Source of the DNA: Kitasatospora sp. NA04385
GTDB lineage: Bacteria; Actinomycetota; Actinomycetes; Streptomycetales; Streptomycetaceae
Length of the DNA: 64,000 nucleotides
Assembly (NCBI RefSeq): GCF_013364235.1
Contig: NZ_CP054919.1
Span: 7,137,728-7,201,727, forward strand
Direction of reading: 5' to 3'
Position 1 is the first letter of the stretch. Every line of letters starts with the position of its first letter. Below are positions 41,222-52,099 of the stretch, piece after piece. Both the position numbers and the translations under genes were made by a program. The notes beneath the pieces are model-generated. The model was not told where the DNA came from and made no database searches. It saw nothing but the letters and a program-made list of their open reading frames with translations.

Positions 41222-44112
41222 CGCCAGTGCCCAGCAGCCCCACGCCCGAGGAGCAGCTCGACCCCGCGGCCCGCGCCGCCGCCGAGGAGGAGCTCAGCCC
41301 CGCCGAGCGCTACGCCGCGGCCCGCGAGCGCGCCAAGGAGCAGGCCACCGCGCTGTACGGCTTCCAGCAGCTGTACGACTTCCCGCTCGACGACTTCCAG
41401 GTCCGCGCCTGCCGCACGCTGGAGGCCGGCCAGGGCGTGCTGGTCGCCGCGCCCACCGGCTCCGGCAAGACCATCGTCGGCGAGTTCGCCGTCCACCTGG
41501 CGCTGGCCGCCGGCCGCAAGTGCTTCTACACCACGCCGATCAAGGCGCTGTCCAACCAGAAGTACGCGGACCTGGTCAAGCGCTACGGCCAGGCCAAGGT
41601 CGGCCTGCTCACCGGCGACAACTCCGTCAACGGGGACGCGCCGGTCGTCGTGATGACCACCGAGGTCCTGCGCAACATGCTGTACGCGGGCTCCAGCGCC
41701 CTCGACGGCCTCGGCTACGTGGTGATGGACGAGGTGCACTACCTCGCCGACCGGTTCCGCGGCGCCGTCTGGGAGGAGGTCATCATCCACCTCCCCGAGT
41801 CGGTGACCCTGGTGTCGCTCTCCGCGACGGTCTCCAACGCCGAGGAGTTCGGCGACTGGCTGGACACCGTCCGCGGCGGCACCGAGGTGATCGTCTCCGA
41901 GCACCGCCCCGTCCCGCTCTGGCAGCACGTGATGGCCGGCAACCGGATGTACGACCTGTTCGCCAGCCCCGACCGGGACGGCCGCCCCAAGGGCAGCCTG
42001 AAGAACCCCGCCAAGGCGGTCAACCCCGAGCTGGTCCGGCTGGCCCGCTCCGAGGCCGACCGCGGCCGGGACAGGTTCGCCCGCGGCCGGGGCCGCTCGA
42101 TGCCGGCCGGGCGCCCCGGCCGGGTCTGGACGCCGAGCCGGGTCGACGTCATCGACCGGCTCGACGCCGAGGGCCTGCTCCCCGCGATCACCTTCATCTT
42201 CAGCCGGGCCGGCTGCGAGGCCGCCGTCCAGCAGTGCCTCAACTCCGGCCTGCGCCTGAACCGGGACGCCGACCGCTTCAAGGTCCGCCAGTTCGTCGAG
42301 GAGCGCTGCCGCGACATCCCCGACGAGGACCTGCACGTGCTCGGCTACTACGAGTGGCTGGACGGCCTGGAGCGCGGCATCGCCGCCCACCACGCCGGCA
42401 TGCTGCCCCGGTTCAAGGAGGTCGTCGAGGAGCTGTTCGTCCAGGGCCTGGTCAAGGCGGTCTTCGCCACCGAGACGCTCGCCCTCGGCATCAACATGCC
42501 CGCCCGCTCGGTGGTCATGGAGAAGCTGGTCAAGTGGAACGGCGAGACCCACGCCGACATCACCCCCGGCGAGTACACCCAGCTCACCGGCCGGGCCGGC
42601 CGCCGCGGCATCGACGTCGAGGGCCACGCGGTGGTCCTGTGGCAGCGCGGCCTCGACCCGGAGGCGCTGGCCGGCCTGGCCGGCACCCGCACCTACCCGC
42701 TCAAGTCCTCCTTCCGCCCCTCGTACAACATGGCCGTCAACCTGGTCGGCCAGTTCGGGCGGCACCGCTCCCGCGAACTGCTGGAGACCTCCTTCGCGCA
42801 GTTCCAGGCCGACCGCTCGGTGGTCGGCATCGCCCGGCAGGTGCAGCGCAACGAGGAGGGGCTCGACGGCTACCGCGAGTCGATGACCTGCCACCTCGGC
42901 GACTTCGACGAGTACATGCGGCTGCGCCGCGCGCTCAAGGACCGCGAGAACGAGCTGGCCCGCGAGGGCTCCTCGCAGCGCCGCAACGCCGCCGTCGAGG
43001 CCATCGAGCAGCTCAAGCCCGGCGACATCATCCACGTCCCGACCGGCAAGTTCGCCGGCCTCGCCCTCGTCCTCGACCCCGGCCTGCCCCCGGCCGGCCG
43101 CAACGGGCACGGCCGCGGCGGCCCGCGTCACCCCGACTTCCAGGACGGGCCGCGCCCGGTCGTGCTCACCGCCGAGCGCCAGGTCAAGCGCCTCGCGATG
43201 ATCGACTTCCCGTACCCGGTCGCCGCGGTCGACCGGATGCGCATCCCGAAGTCCTTCAACCCGCGCAGCCCGCAGTCCCGCCGCGACCTCGCCTCCGCGC
43301 TGCGCACCAAGGCCGGCCACCTCGAACCCGAGCGCTACCGCAAGGGCCGCGCCGCCGCCGCCGACGACCCCGAGATCGGCCGGCTGCGCACCGCCCTGCG
43401 CCAGCACCCCTGCCACGGCTGCGACGAGCGCGAGGACCACGCCCGCTGGTCCGAGCGCTACCACCGCCTGCACCGCGACACCGAACTCCTCGAACGCCGG
43501 ATGCGCTCGCGCACCCACACCATCGCCCGCACCTTCGACCGGGTCTGCGGCCTGCTCACCGACCTCGGCTACCTCAGCGGCGACACCGTCACCGCCGACG
43601 GCAAGCGCCTGGCCCGGCTCTACGGCGAACTCGACCTGCTCGCCTCCGAGTGCATCCGCGAAGGCGTCTGGGACGGCCTGGCCGCCGCCGAACTCGCCGC
43701 CTGCGCCTCCGCGCTGGTCTACGAGGCCCGCCAGTCCGACGACGCGACCGCCCCCCGCGTCCCCGAGGGCGGCGCCAAGGAGGCGCTCGGCCGGATGGTC
43801 CGGATCTGGGGCCGGCTGGACGCCCTGGAGGAGCAGCACAAGATCTCCACCGCCGAGGGCGTCGGCCAGCGCGAGCCCGACCTCGGCTTCGCCTGGACCG
43901 CCTACCGCTGGGCCCTCGGCCACGACCTCGACGCCGTCCTGCGCGACGCCGACATGCCGGCCGGTGACTTCGTCCGCTGGACCAAGCAGCTGATCGACGT
44001 GCTCGGGCAGATCCAGGACGCGGCCGGTGACGACACCGACCTGCGCAAGACCGCCCGCAAGGCGGTCGACGGCATGCGGCGCGGCATCATCGCGTACTCG
44101 TCCGTCGGCTAG
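41218..44112 (+). CDS. helY: Ski2/Mtr4-like DEAD/DEAH RNA helicase, HelY type
   Basis: A 964-residue superfamily 2 helicase. Motif I is APTGSGKT, motif II DEVHYL, motif III SLSATVSN, and motif VI QLTGRAGRRGID. A C-terminal DSHCT-like helical domain (residues about 780-964) follows, as in Mtr4/Ski2 and actinobacterial HelY. The family unwinds structured RNA and helps RNA decay or processing. A GTG start with GGGAAG upstream is used. It is divergent from the permuted-tRNA operon. Adjacency to structured RNAs is interesting but may be chance. Confidence 0.93.
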   Translation: MTPVPSSPTPEEQLDPAARAAAEEELSPAERYAAARERAKEQATALYGFQQLYDFPLDDFQVRACRTLEAGQGVLVAAPTGSGKTIVGEFAVHLALAAGRKCFYTTPIKALSNQKYADLVKRYGQAKVGLLTGDNSVNGDAPVVVMTTEVLRNMLYAGSSALDGLGYVVMDEVHYLADRFRGAVWEEVIIHLPESVTLVSLSATVSNAEEFGDWLDTVRGGTEVIVSEHRPVPLWQHVMAGNRMYDLFASPDRDGRPKGSLKNPAKAVNPELVRLARSEADRGRDRFARGRGRSMPAGRPGRVWTPSRVDVIDRLDAEGLLPAITFIFSRAGCEAAVQQCLNSGLRLNRDADRFKVRQFVEERCRDIPDEDLHVLGYYEWLDGLERGIAAHHAGMLPRFKEVVEELFVQGLVKAVFATETLALGINMPARSVVMEKLVKWNGETHADITPGEYTQLTGRAGRRGIDVEGHAVVLWQRGLDPEALAGLAGTRTYPLKSSFRPSYNMAVNLVGQFGRHRSRELLETSFAQFQADRSVVGIARQVQRNEEGLDGYRESMTCHLGDFDEYMRLRRALKDRENELAREGSSQRRNAAVEAIEQLKPGDIIHVPTGKFAGLALVLDPGLPPAGRNGHGRGGPRHPDFQDGPRPVVLTAERQVKRLAMIDFPYPVAAVDRMRIPKSFNPRSPQSRRDLASALRTKAGHLEPERYRKGRAAAADDPEIGRLRTALRQHPCHGCDEREDHARWSERYHRLHRDTELLERRMRSRTHTIARTFDRVCGLLTDLGYLSGDTVTADGKRLARLYGELDLLASECIREGVWDGLAAAELAACASALVYEARQSDDATAPRVPEGGAKEALGRMVRIWGRLDALEEQHKISTAEGVGQREPDLGFAWTAYRWALGHDLDAVLRDADMPAGDFVRWTKQLIDVLGQIQDAAGDDTDLRKTARKAVDGMRRGIIAYSSVG

Positions 44113-44122
44113 GGGCTCTTTT

Positions 44123-44170
44123 CGTAGCTTCGTACCTGCGTAGCTCCGTAGCTCCGTAGCTCCGTAGCTA
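44123..44170. repeat. Tandem repeat, six 8-bp units
   Basis: Six units of CGTAGCTC (variants CGTAGCTT, CGTACCTG, CGTAGCTA) lie between the helicase stop and a long terminator hairpin. Each unit includes AGCT, so the transcript could fold in several registers. Confidence 0.85.
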
Positions 44171-44174
44171 CGTG

Positions 44175-44219
44175 CCGAAGGGCCCGGCCGCTCCGTACGG
44201 GAGCGGCCGGGCCCTTCGG
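44175..44219. terminator. Strong bidirectional terminator
   Basis: A 20-bp perfect stem (44175-44194 with 44200-44219) around loop GTACG, between the convergent helicase and Thr/Asp-rich protein genes. Confidence 0.92.
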
Positions 44220-44235
44220 CGTCGGCGGGGGCCGG

Positions 44236-45018
44236 TCAGGCCGCGAGGAGCTGGTGCAGCAGGTCGCGGTAGGCGCGCAGGGAGAGGCGCAGGTCCTCGG
44301 TGCGGGAGGGGGCGTCCGCGGCGCCCCGGTCGCCGCCGTTCCGCCAGGCGTCGCGCAGCGCGGTGCGGCGCTCCTGCAAGCGGTCGGTCAGCACCCGGAC
44401 CGTCTCGTCCAGGGCCTCGTCGGCCTCCTGCACGGCCCGGTTCGGGTCGTCCACGAAGGTGCCCACGGCGTGGTCGAGCCGACCGGTCAGCCGGGAGGTG
44501 AGCTCCGGCGGCAGCAGCAGGTCGGCCCCGTCCGTCACGGTCGGGTTCCCGGCGGTGGAGCGCGGGCGGGCGGGCTCGGCGGTCTTCGTCATGTCGGTGG
44601 GGCGCGGGGCGGTGTCCGTCCGGTCGCCGTACGCACGGGCGGTGTCGGTGTCGGTGTCGACGTCGGTGCTCGTGCGGTCGGCGCGGGGGTCGGTGCCCGT
44701 ACGGCCGGTGTCCGTGCGGTCGGTGCCCGTACGGTCGGTGTCCGTGCGGTCGCTGCGGGGGGCGGGGACGGTGCCGGTGGCGGTGCCGTCGGCGCGGTCG
44801 GCGCGGGGGTCGGTCTCCGTGCGGTCGGCGCGGGTGCCGTTGGTGCGGTCGGTGCCATTGGTGCCGTTGGCGCGGTCGGTGCCGGGAGCCGGCGGGGTGT
44901 TGGAGACGAAGCGGCCCCGGGTGGCGCCGGCGCCGGTGGCGGAGCCGATGCCGGTGGCGCGGTCGGTGTCGGTGGCGGAGCCGGTGGCGCGCTCGGTGCT
45001 GGGGTTGTCGGTGGTCAT
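44236..45018 (-). CDS. Thr/Asp/Arg-repeat protein with C-terminal helical domain
   Basis: A 260-residue protein. Residues about 1-165 are a low-complexity stretch of DRTDTDRTGTDRT-type repeats, probably disordered. The C-terminal ~95 residues are helical: LTSRLTGRLDHAVGTFVDDPNRAVQEADEALDETVRVLTDRLQERRTALRDAW. The downstream-strand neighbour at 45075-45701 carries a similar RFVDDPRQALANAEALLARV segment, so the two share a domain. There is no signal peptide. The ATG at 45018 follows GAGGAGG. Function unknown. Confidence 0.8.
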   Translation of the reverse strand: MTTDNPSTERATGSATDTDRATGIGSATGAGATRGRFVSNTPPAPGTDRANGTNGTDRTNGTRADRTETDPRADRADGTATGTVPAPRSDRTDTDRTGTDRTDTGRTGTDPRADRTSTDVDTDTDTARAYGDRTDTAPRPTDMTKTAEPARPRSTAGNPTVTDGADLLLPPELTSRLTGRLDHAVGTFVDDPNRAVQEADEALDETVRVLTDRLQERRTALRDAWRNGGDRGAADAPSRTEDLRLSLRAYRDLLHQLLAA

Positions 45019-45074
45019 GCTGTCCTCCTCGGGGAACGGTGGGGCGGCGGTGTCGCGGTGGGGCCGGCCGGTGC

Positions 45075-45701
45075 TCAGGCGCGGTGGCCGTGCTGGGCCG
45101 GCACCCGCCCGGAGGACGGCCTTCCGGCCTTCGTCATGTCGTGGGCGGGGGCCTGCTCCGGCTCGTCCCCGGTGCCGACCAGCGCGGTGAACAGCTCCCG
45201 GGCCCGGACCAGGGCCGCACGCTGCTCCTCGGTGGCCGAGGACCGTCCGGTGGCGTTCGGCCGGGAGAGCGCGCGCAGCGTCCGGTAGGACTCGACGTGC
45301 TCGCCGTGGTCGACCGAGATGGTGTCGATCTGCGCGTCCACGTCGGAGTCGGGGTAGCCGCGGTCGCGGGCCACCCGGGCCAGCAGCGCCTCCGCGTTGG
45401 CCAGGGCCTGCCGGGGGTCGTCGACGAAGCGTGCCTTCACCTGCGCCCACTGCTCCTCGGCCCGGGCGCGCTCTGCCTCGCTCAGCGGGGTCAGGGTCAG
45501 CTCCCGGTGGCGCTCCACCCGCTGGGCGAGCTCGCGCTCGGCCGCGGCGGTGTCGCCGCCGTGCCGGGCGACCGTGCGTTCGTACTCGGGCCCGAACCGG
45601 CGGCTCAGGCTGGGGTGCTGCTGCCGGTGGCGGACGGCGAACGCGAGCGCCGCCACCACCACGGCGATCACGACGATCGCCACGATCAGACCGCTGGACA
45701 T
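45075..45701 (-). CDS. Membrane-anchored protein with VDDP helical domain
   Basis: A 208-residue protein with one N-terminal transmembrane helix (SSGLIVAIVVIAVVVAALAFAV) followed by HRQQHPSLSRRFGPEYERTVARHGG and a helical domain with QVKARFVDDPRQALANAEALLARVARDRGYP. This resembles actinobacterial secreted/membrane proteins seen near envelope-stress genes. The ATG at 45701 follows AGGAGG. It precedes the Thr/Asp-rich gene by 56 bp, so they form a pair. Confidence 0.82.
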   Translation of the reverse strand: MSSGLIVAIVVIAVVVAALAFAVRHRQQHPSLSRRFGPEYERTVARHGGDTAAAERELAQRVERHRELTLTPLSEAERARAEEQWAQVKARFVDDPRQALANAEALLARVARDRGYPDSDVDAQIDTISVDHGEHVESYRTLRALSRPNATGRSSATEEQRAALVRARELFTALVGTGDEPEQAPAHDMTKAGRPSSGRVPAQHGHRA

Positions 45702-45924
45702 GCTCTGCCTCCTGACGCGGGGGCCGCCCGCTCGGGGCCGCCCAGTTCGGTTCGCTCGCGGCCTCGGATGACCCGTGTGCCGTTCCGCAAACACCCCGGC
45801 CTTCCTGACGGTCCGTCAGCCGCCCGGCGGCCCGGGCCCGATGCCCTCCTCCCGGGCCCGCTGCGCCCCGTCCGCTCCCCGCGGTCCGCCCGCGGTCCGC
45901 CCGTGGCCCGCCCGCGGGGCATCC

Positions 45925-46962
45925 TCACGCGGTGGCGTCCGGCACCGGTCCGGTGGAGTCGCGGACGATGAGCTCGGTGGCGAGTTCGACGTGCAGGGCT
46001 TCGACCGCGGTGCCCTCGATCAGGCGCAGCAGCAGGCTGACGGCGAGGCCGCCGAGTTCCTCCAGGGGCTGGCGGACGGTGGTGAGGGTGGGGATGGAGG
46101 TGCGGCTGAGGTAGTCGTCGTCGAAGCCGACGAGGGAGAGGTCGGCGGGGACGCGCAGGCCGCGTTCGTGGGCGGCGCGCAGGGCGCCGATGGCGGCCTT
46201 GTCGTTGAAGGCGACCAGCGCGGTGGGGGGCCGTGGCAGGTCGAGGAGGCGGGCGGCCGCGGTGTGGCCCCAGTCGCTGGTGGGTTCGATGTGGGTGACG
46301 AGCTCCGGGGGGATGAGGACGCCGGCCTGCGCGAGCGCCGAGGTGTGGCCGGCGAAGCGGGAGGTGGAGGCGAGCCAGTCGGCGGGGCCGTTGATGAAGC
46401 CGATCCGGCGGTGGCCGAGCCCGACCAGGTGGGCGGTGAGGTTGCGGGCGCCGGTGAAGTGCGACGCGGAGACGGCGGCGATGTCCCGGGGGACGGGCGT
46501 GCGGGGGTCGACGACGACGAACGGGAGTTCCTCGCGGCGCAGCCGTTCGAGTTCGGTGCTCTCCTCGACGGGCAGCACCAGCAGCGCCCCGGCGAGGTCG
46601 CGGCGGCGGGGCAGCGCGGCCAGCGCCCCGTTGTGCTGGGCGCTGCTGCCCGCGCTGAGGATCAGCTCCCGGCCGTGCCGGTCGAGCGCCTCGGCGACGG
46701 CGGTGACGATGGTGCCGAAGTAGTCGGTGAGCAGGTAGGGGCAGCGGACGAACACCGCACCCGGCCGGGCCGTCCGCCGGGGTGCGGCGGCCCCGGGGGA
46801 GCCGAGCCGTTCCATCGCGGCGCGGACGGCGGCCCGGGTCTCCTCGGCGACGGCGGCCTGCCCGGTCAGGACGCGGGAGACGGTCGCGGGGGAGACCCCG
46901 GCGGCGGCCGCGATCTCCCGGACGGTGACCCGGGTCGACTTCGGCCTACCCATGTGTTTCAT
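45925..46962 (-). CDS. LacI-family transcriptional repressor
   Basis: A 345-residue regulator. The N-terminal LacI helix-turn-helix (VTVREIAAAAGVSPATVSRVLTG) precedes a periplasmic-binding-like sugar domain (FINGPADWLAST, VAFNDKAAIGALRAAHERGLRVPADLSLVGFDD). Starts at 46962 or 46953 are both possible; neither has a clear ribosome site, so the leader may be very short. It is divergent from two GH30 glycosidase genes, with operator-like sites between them. It likely represses them until an oligosaccharide inducer is present. Confidence 0.93.
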   Translation of the reverse strand: MKHMGRPKSTRVTVREIAAAAGVSPATVSRVLTGQAAVAEETRAAVRAAMERLGSPGAAAPRRTARPGAVFVRCPYLLTDYFGTIVTAVAEALDRHGRELILSAGSSAQHNGALAALPRRRDLAGALLVLPVEESTELERLRREELPFVVVDPRTPVPRDIAAVSASHFTGARNLTAHLVGLGHRRIGFINGPADWLASTSRFAGHTSALAQAGVLIPPELVTHIEPTSDWGHTAAARLLDLPRPPTALVAFNDKAAIGALRAAHERGLRVPADLSLVGFDDDYLSRTSIPTLTTVRQPLEELGGLAVSLLLRLIEGTAVEALHVELATELIVRDSTGPVPDATA

Positions 46963-46980
46963 CGTTTCGTTTCATGGAAG
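46951..46980. promoter_or_regulatory. LacI operator-like site at its own start
   Basis: A run containing GTTTCATCGTTTCGTTTCAT covers the two candidate start codons of the LacI gene. GTTTCATGGAAG at its right edge resembles GTTTCATGAAGG at the second site. It is probably an autoregulatory site. Confidence 0.55.
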
Positions 46981-47069
46981 CGATCATACAACTCCCAATT
47001 CCCAAGGCGTGCAGGAATCTTGACAGGGGGAAAGCTGGTGCCGTTTCCTGAACGCACGCACAGATGTCA

Positions 47070-47092
47070 GAAACGTTTCATTTTGTTTCATG
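47070..47092. promoter_or_regulatory. LacI operator-like site upstream of GH30 genes
   Basis: GAAACGTTTC (47070-47079) is a perfect palindrome with the central CG of LacI/CcpA-type operators. It is followed by ATTTTGTTTCATG and lies about 35 bp upstream of the first GH30 start. Confidence 0.7.
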
Positions 47093-47114
47093 AAGGCAAG
47101 GCGAAGGGAATCCG

Positions 47115-49040
<1,926 letters not shown>

Positions 49041-49132
49041 CCCCCGCCACCCCTCCGGTTCGCGGAACACCCGACGTTCCGTGCGCACCACCGCGCAGCA
49101 TCCCACCCCACCCCCCCACGAGGAGCAGTCCC

Positions 49133-51028
49133 ATGTCCGGACCGCACCGCCCCGCCCGCCTCGCCGTGGCCCTCGCCCTGGCCGCCGCCGGTCTCGCCAC
49201 CGCCGGCGGAACGGCCGCCCAGGCCGCCGACACCACCGCCCAGGTCTGGATCACCACCGCCGACGGCACCAGCCGTCTCGCCCAGGCCGCCGCCGTCCCG
49301 TTCTCCGCCACCACCCCGCAGGCGCAGGACATCGCCGTCAACGCCTCCGACGTGCAGCAGCCGCTGGTCGGCTTCGGCGCCGCGTTCACCGAGTCCTCCG
49401 CCCACCTGGTGGCCGGCCTGTCCGCCGGCACCCGGGCCGCCCTGATGAACGACCTGTTCTCCACCGCCGGCAGCGGCATCGGCCTGAACTACCTGCGCCA
49501 GCCGCTCGGTGCCTCCGACTTCGTCTCGCACCTGCCGTTCTACTCGTACGAGGACACCAGGGGCTCGTTCTCCATCGCCCGCGACCAGCAGGAGATCCTG
49601 CCCGCGATCAACCAGGCCCGGGCGGTCAACCCGAACATCCGGATCATGGGCACCCCGTGGTCGCCGCCCGCCTGGATGAAGACCTCGAACTCACTCAACG
49701 GCGGCAGCCTGAAGCCGGAGAACTACGGGGACTTCGCCGACTACCTGGTCAAGGCGATCCAGGCGTACGGCGCGGCGGGCGCCCCGATCAGCGACCTGAC
49801 GGTGGCCAACGAGCCCAAGTTCCAGACCACTTACCCCTCCACCGGGATGACGGCCGCCCAACAGGCCGACTTCATCAAGGTGCTGGACGGCAAGCTGACC
49901 GCGGCCGGCCTGTCCACCGACCTCTACGCGTACGACCACAACTGGGACGACACCTCCTTCCCGCTGGGCGTGCTCTCCCAGGACGCCTCGGTGGCCCGGC
50001 TCAAGGGCGCCGCGTTCCACTGCTACGGCGGCCAGCCCGAGGCCGAGCAGCAGGTCGCGAACACCGGGAAGGCGGTGTTCTTCACCGAGTGCACCGGCAC
50101 CGACTCGGCCACCCCGGCGCAGACCTTCAGCAACACGCTGAAGTGGCAGACCGAGAACCTGATCATCCGCAACCTGCGCAGCGGGGGCCGCACCGCCGTG
50201 CTGTGGAACGTCGCCCTGGACGCCAACGGCGGCCCGCAGTACGGCAACTGCTCCACCAACTGCAACGGCGTGCTGGAGATCGCGAACGGCACGTACAGCA
50301 AGAACGCCGAGTACTACGCGCTCGGCCACGTCTCGAAGTTCGTCAAGCCCGGCGCCCACCGGATCGGCTCCACCAGCCAGGGCAGCGGCGGCCTGCAGGA
50401 CGTCGCCTTCCTGAACCCGGACGGCTCGCGCGGCGCCGTGGTGCTCAACGCCACCGGCGGCTCCCAGCACTTCTCGATCAGCGACGGCGGCCGCTCCCTG
50501 GTCTACGACCTCCCGGCCGGCGCGGTCGCCACCTTCACCTGGCCCGGCGCCCCCACCGGCGGCGGCACCACCCCGCCGAGCGGCGGCATCGACACCGCGG
50601 CCTGGTACACCCTGGCCAACGCCAACTCCGGCAAGTGCGTGGACGACACCGCCTGGGGCACCGCCAACGGCACCGCCGTCCAGCAGTGGGCCTGCGGCAC
50701 CGGCGCCAACCAGCAGTGGCAGTTCACCCCCACCGACAGCGGTTACTACCGGATCACCAACCGCAACGCCGCCGCCGGCGCCCAGGTGCTCGACGTCACC
50801 GGCGCCGCCACCACCGACGGGGCCAAGATCCAGACCTGGCAGTGGTCCTCCGGCGCCAACCAGCAGTTCAAGCCCGTCCAGCGCTCCGACGGCAACTGGA
50901 CGCTGGTCAACCGCAACAGCGGCAAGTGCCTGGACGTCACCGACGTCTCCACCGCCGACGGCGCCCGCCTCCAGCAGTGGTCCTGCACCGGCGGCTCGGC
51001 CCAGTCCTTCCGCCTGACCGCGCAGTGA
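49133..51028 (+). CDS. Secreted GH30 glycosidase with C-terminal ricin-B lectin domain
   Basis: A 631-residue secreted enzyme. After a signal peptide (LAVALALAAAGLATAGGTAAQA), the GH30 core shows VGFGAAFTESSA, TPWSPPAWMKT, acid/base Glu227 in VANEPK and nucleophile Glu319 in FFTECTG. A Gly/Thr/Pro linker leads to a ricin-B trefoil (NQQWQF, NQQFKP, AQSFRL) that likely binds glycan. It is related to the preceding gene but has a different binding module, so the pair may attack the same polymer at different sites. The ATG follows GAGGAG. The two genes lie 92 bp apart, likely one operon under LacI control. Confidence 0.93.
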   Translation: MSGPHRPARLAVALALAAAGLATAGGTAAQAADTTAQVWITTADGTSRLAQAAAVPFSATTPQAQDIAVNASDVQQPLVGFGAAFTESSAHLVAGLSAGTRAALMNDLFSTAGSGIGLNYLRQPLGASDFVSHLPFYSYEDTRGSFSIARDQQEILPAINQARAVNPNIRIMGTPWSPPAWMKTSNSLNGGSLKPENYGDFADYLVKAIQAYGAAGAPISDLTVANEPKFQTTYPSTGMTAAQQADFIKVLDGKLTAAGLSTDLYAYDHNWDDTSFPLGVLSQDASVARLKGAAFHCYGGQPEAEQQVANTGKAVFFTECTGTDSATPAQTFSNTLKWQTENLIIRNLRSGGRTAVLWNVALDANGGPQYGNCSTNCNGVLEIANGTYSKNAEYYALGHVSKFVKPGAHRIGSTSQGSGGLQDVAFLNPDGSRGAVVLNATGGSQHFSISDGGRSLVYDLPAGAVATFTWPGAPTGGGTTPPSGGIDTAAWYTLANANSGKCVDDTAWGTANGTAVQQWACGTGANQQWQFTPTDSGYYRITNRNAAAGAQVLDVTGAATTDGAKIQTWQWSSGANQQFKPVQRSDGNWTLVNRNSGKCLDVTDVSTADGARLQQWSCTGGSAQSFRLTAQ

Positions 51029-51077
51029 ACCCGCCCCCCTGACCGGGGCGGCCGGTTGGTGGACCGGCCCGCCCCAC

Positions 51078-51123
51078 GGGGTGCCCGCCGCGGACGACGC
51101 CTGAGCGCCGCGGCGGGCACCCC
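51078..51123 (+). terminator. Terminator after GH30 pair
   Basis: Perfect 16-bp arms (51078-51093 and 51108-51123) with a 14-nt loop, between the GH30 operon and a convergent membrane-protein gene. Confidence 0.85.
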
Positions 51124-51174
51124 ACCCCCTTTCCCGGGGGCGTGCTGACGGAACCGACGCCTCCCGGACCGGCG

Positions 51175-51798
51175 TCAGGCCAGCCACTCCCGGAAAACGG
51201 ACCGCATGGCCTCCCGGGCCAGTTCGTCGACGACCGACTCCTCGCCGGGCCGTCCGCTCTCGCGGGCCTCCTCCTCGATCACCTCCGCGGACCACGGCGC
51301 GGAGCCCCCCGGGGCCGCCATGACCCCGCCGAACCGCAGGTCCCCGCAGAACCACAGCAGACCCAGCCCGTCCGTGTACCCGAGCCACACCGACTCCGGC
51401 ACCTTCGCCTTGAACGCCCGCTCCGCACTGCCGTCCGGGCGGAGCAGGACCACGCGCCTGGGGCCGTACGGGTTCCCCGCGTACAACTCCATCCGCACCG
51501 GCCAGACCTGCCACGGGCCGTTCTCCAGAAGCGTCCTGCGCTTGTACCTCTCCCCGACGGAGCGGGCGCCCAGCAGCAGGGGAGGGAGAAAGCCCGCCAG
51601 CAGGAAAGCGATGATCCCCTTTTCCGGTCCCGTTTCGAATCCCAGCCACGCGGCCGCCGCGGCGAGGACCGGATAGCAGGCCAGGAGGACGCGACGTCTC
51701 CAGCGATCGCTCCGCCTCTCCGCGACCGCTTGCGCGGTGGCGGCGAACGAGATCGCCGGTCCGTCCGACACCGCGTACCCGAGCTCCCGCGCGCGCAT
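51175..51798 (-). CDS. Hypothetical membrane protein
   Basis: A 207-residue protein with two adjacent transmembrane helices at about residues 35-75 (VLLACYPVLAAAAAWLGF, then IIAFLLAGFLPPLLLG). A soluble C-terminal domain follows (GPWQVWPVRMELYAGNPYGPRRVVLLRPDG). This topology recurs in Streptomyces hypothetical proteins. The ATG at 51798 follows GGAGGGGG. No known domain is recognised. It appears to be a single-gene unit. Confidence 0.75.
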   Translation of the reverse strand: MRARELGYAVSDGPAISFAATAQAVAERRSDRWRRRVLLACYPVLAAAAAWLGFETGPEKGIIAFLLAGFLPPLLLGARSVGERYKRRTLLENGPWQVWPVRMELYAGNPYGPRRVVLLRPDGSAERAFKAKVPESVWLGYTDGLGLLWFCGDLRFGGVMAAPGGSAPWSAEVIEEEARESGRPGEESVVDELAREAMRSVFREWLA

Positions 51799-52042
51799 CC
51801 GTCCCCCTCCGCGACCGGCGGCCCATCGGCCGGATCGGACCTCCACCAAACAAGCCGCCCGGGGCTTTTGGCAAGAGCGCGGCGATTCCCGGGGCCGTGT
51901 GCCCGGCACCTGACGGCGGATCGGCTGGCGGACCGTCACCGAAGGGCGGGGCGGTCCGTGCGGCGGCCCCGAGGAGGGCTCGCCGAGTCGACGTGTTCCG
52001 TTCAAGCCCCGCTTACCTCACCATGGGACCGTGCCGATGCGC

Positions 52043-52054
52043 CTACGCGCGTAG
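52043..52054. promoter_or_regulatory. Palindrome upstream of secreted-protein gene
   Basis: CTACGCGCGTAG is a perfect 12-bp palindrome 45 bp upstream of the ATG at 52100, flanked by GCGC/CGCA. The remainder of the 301-bp gap 51799-52099 shows no gene. Confidence 0.45.
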
Positions 52055-52099
52055 CGCACGTCTGTGCCGCTCCCTTCCACGGTACGAGGAGATCAACAG

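Noticed and set aside
40446..43967. Long open frame of about 1170 codons overlapping the helicase
   Set aside because: The helicase frame has all SF2 motifs; this frame is Arg/Pro-rich, crosses the divergent promoter region and has no motifs.
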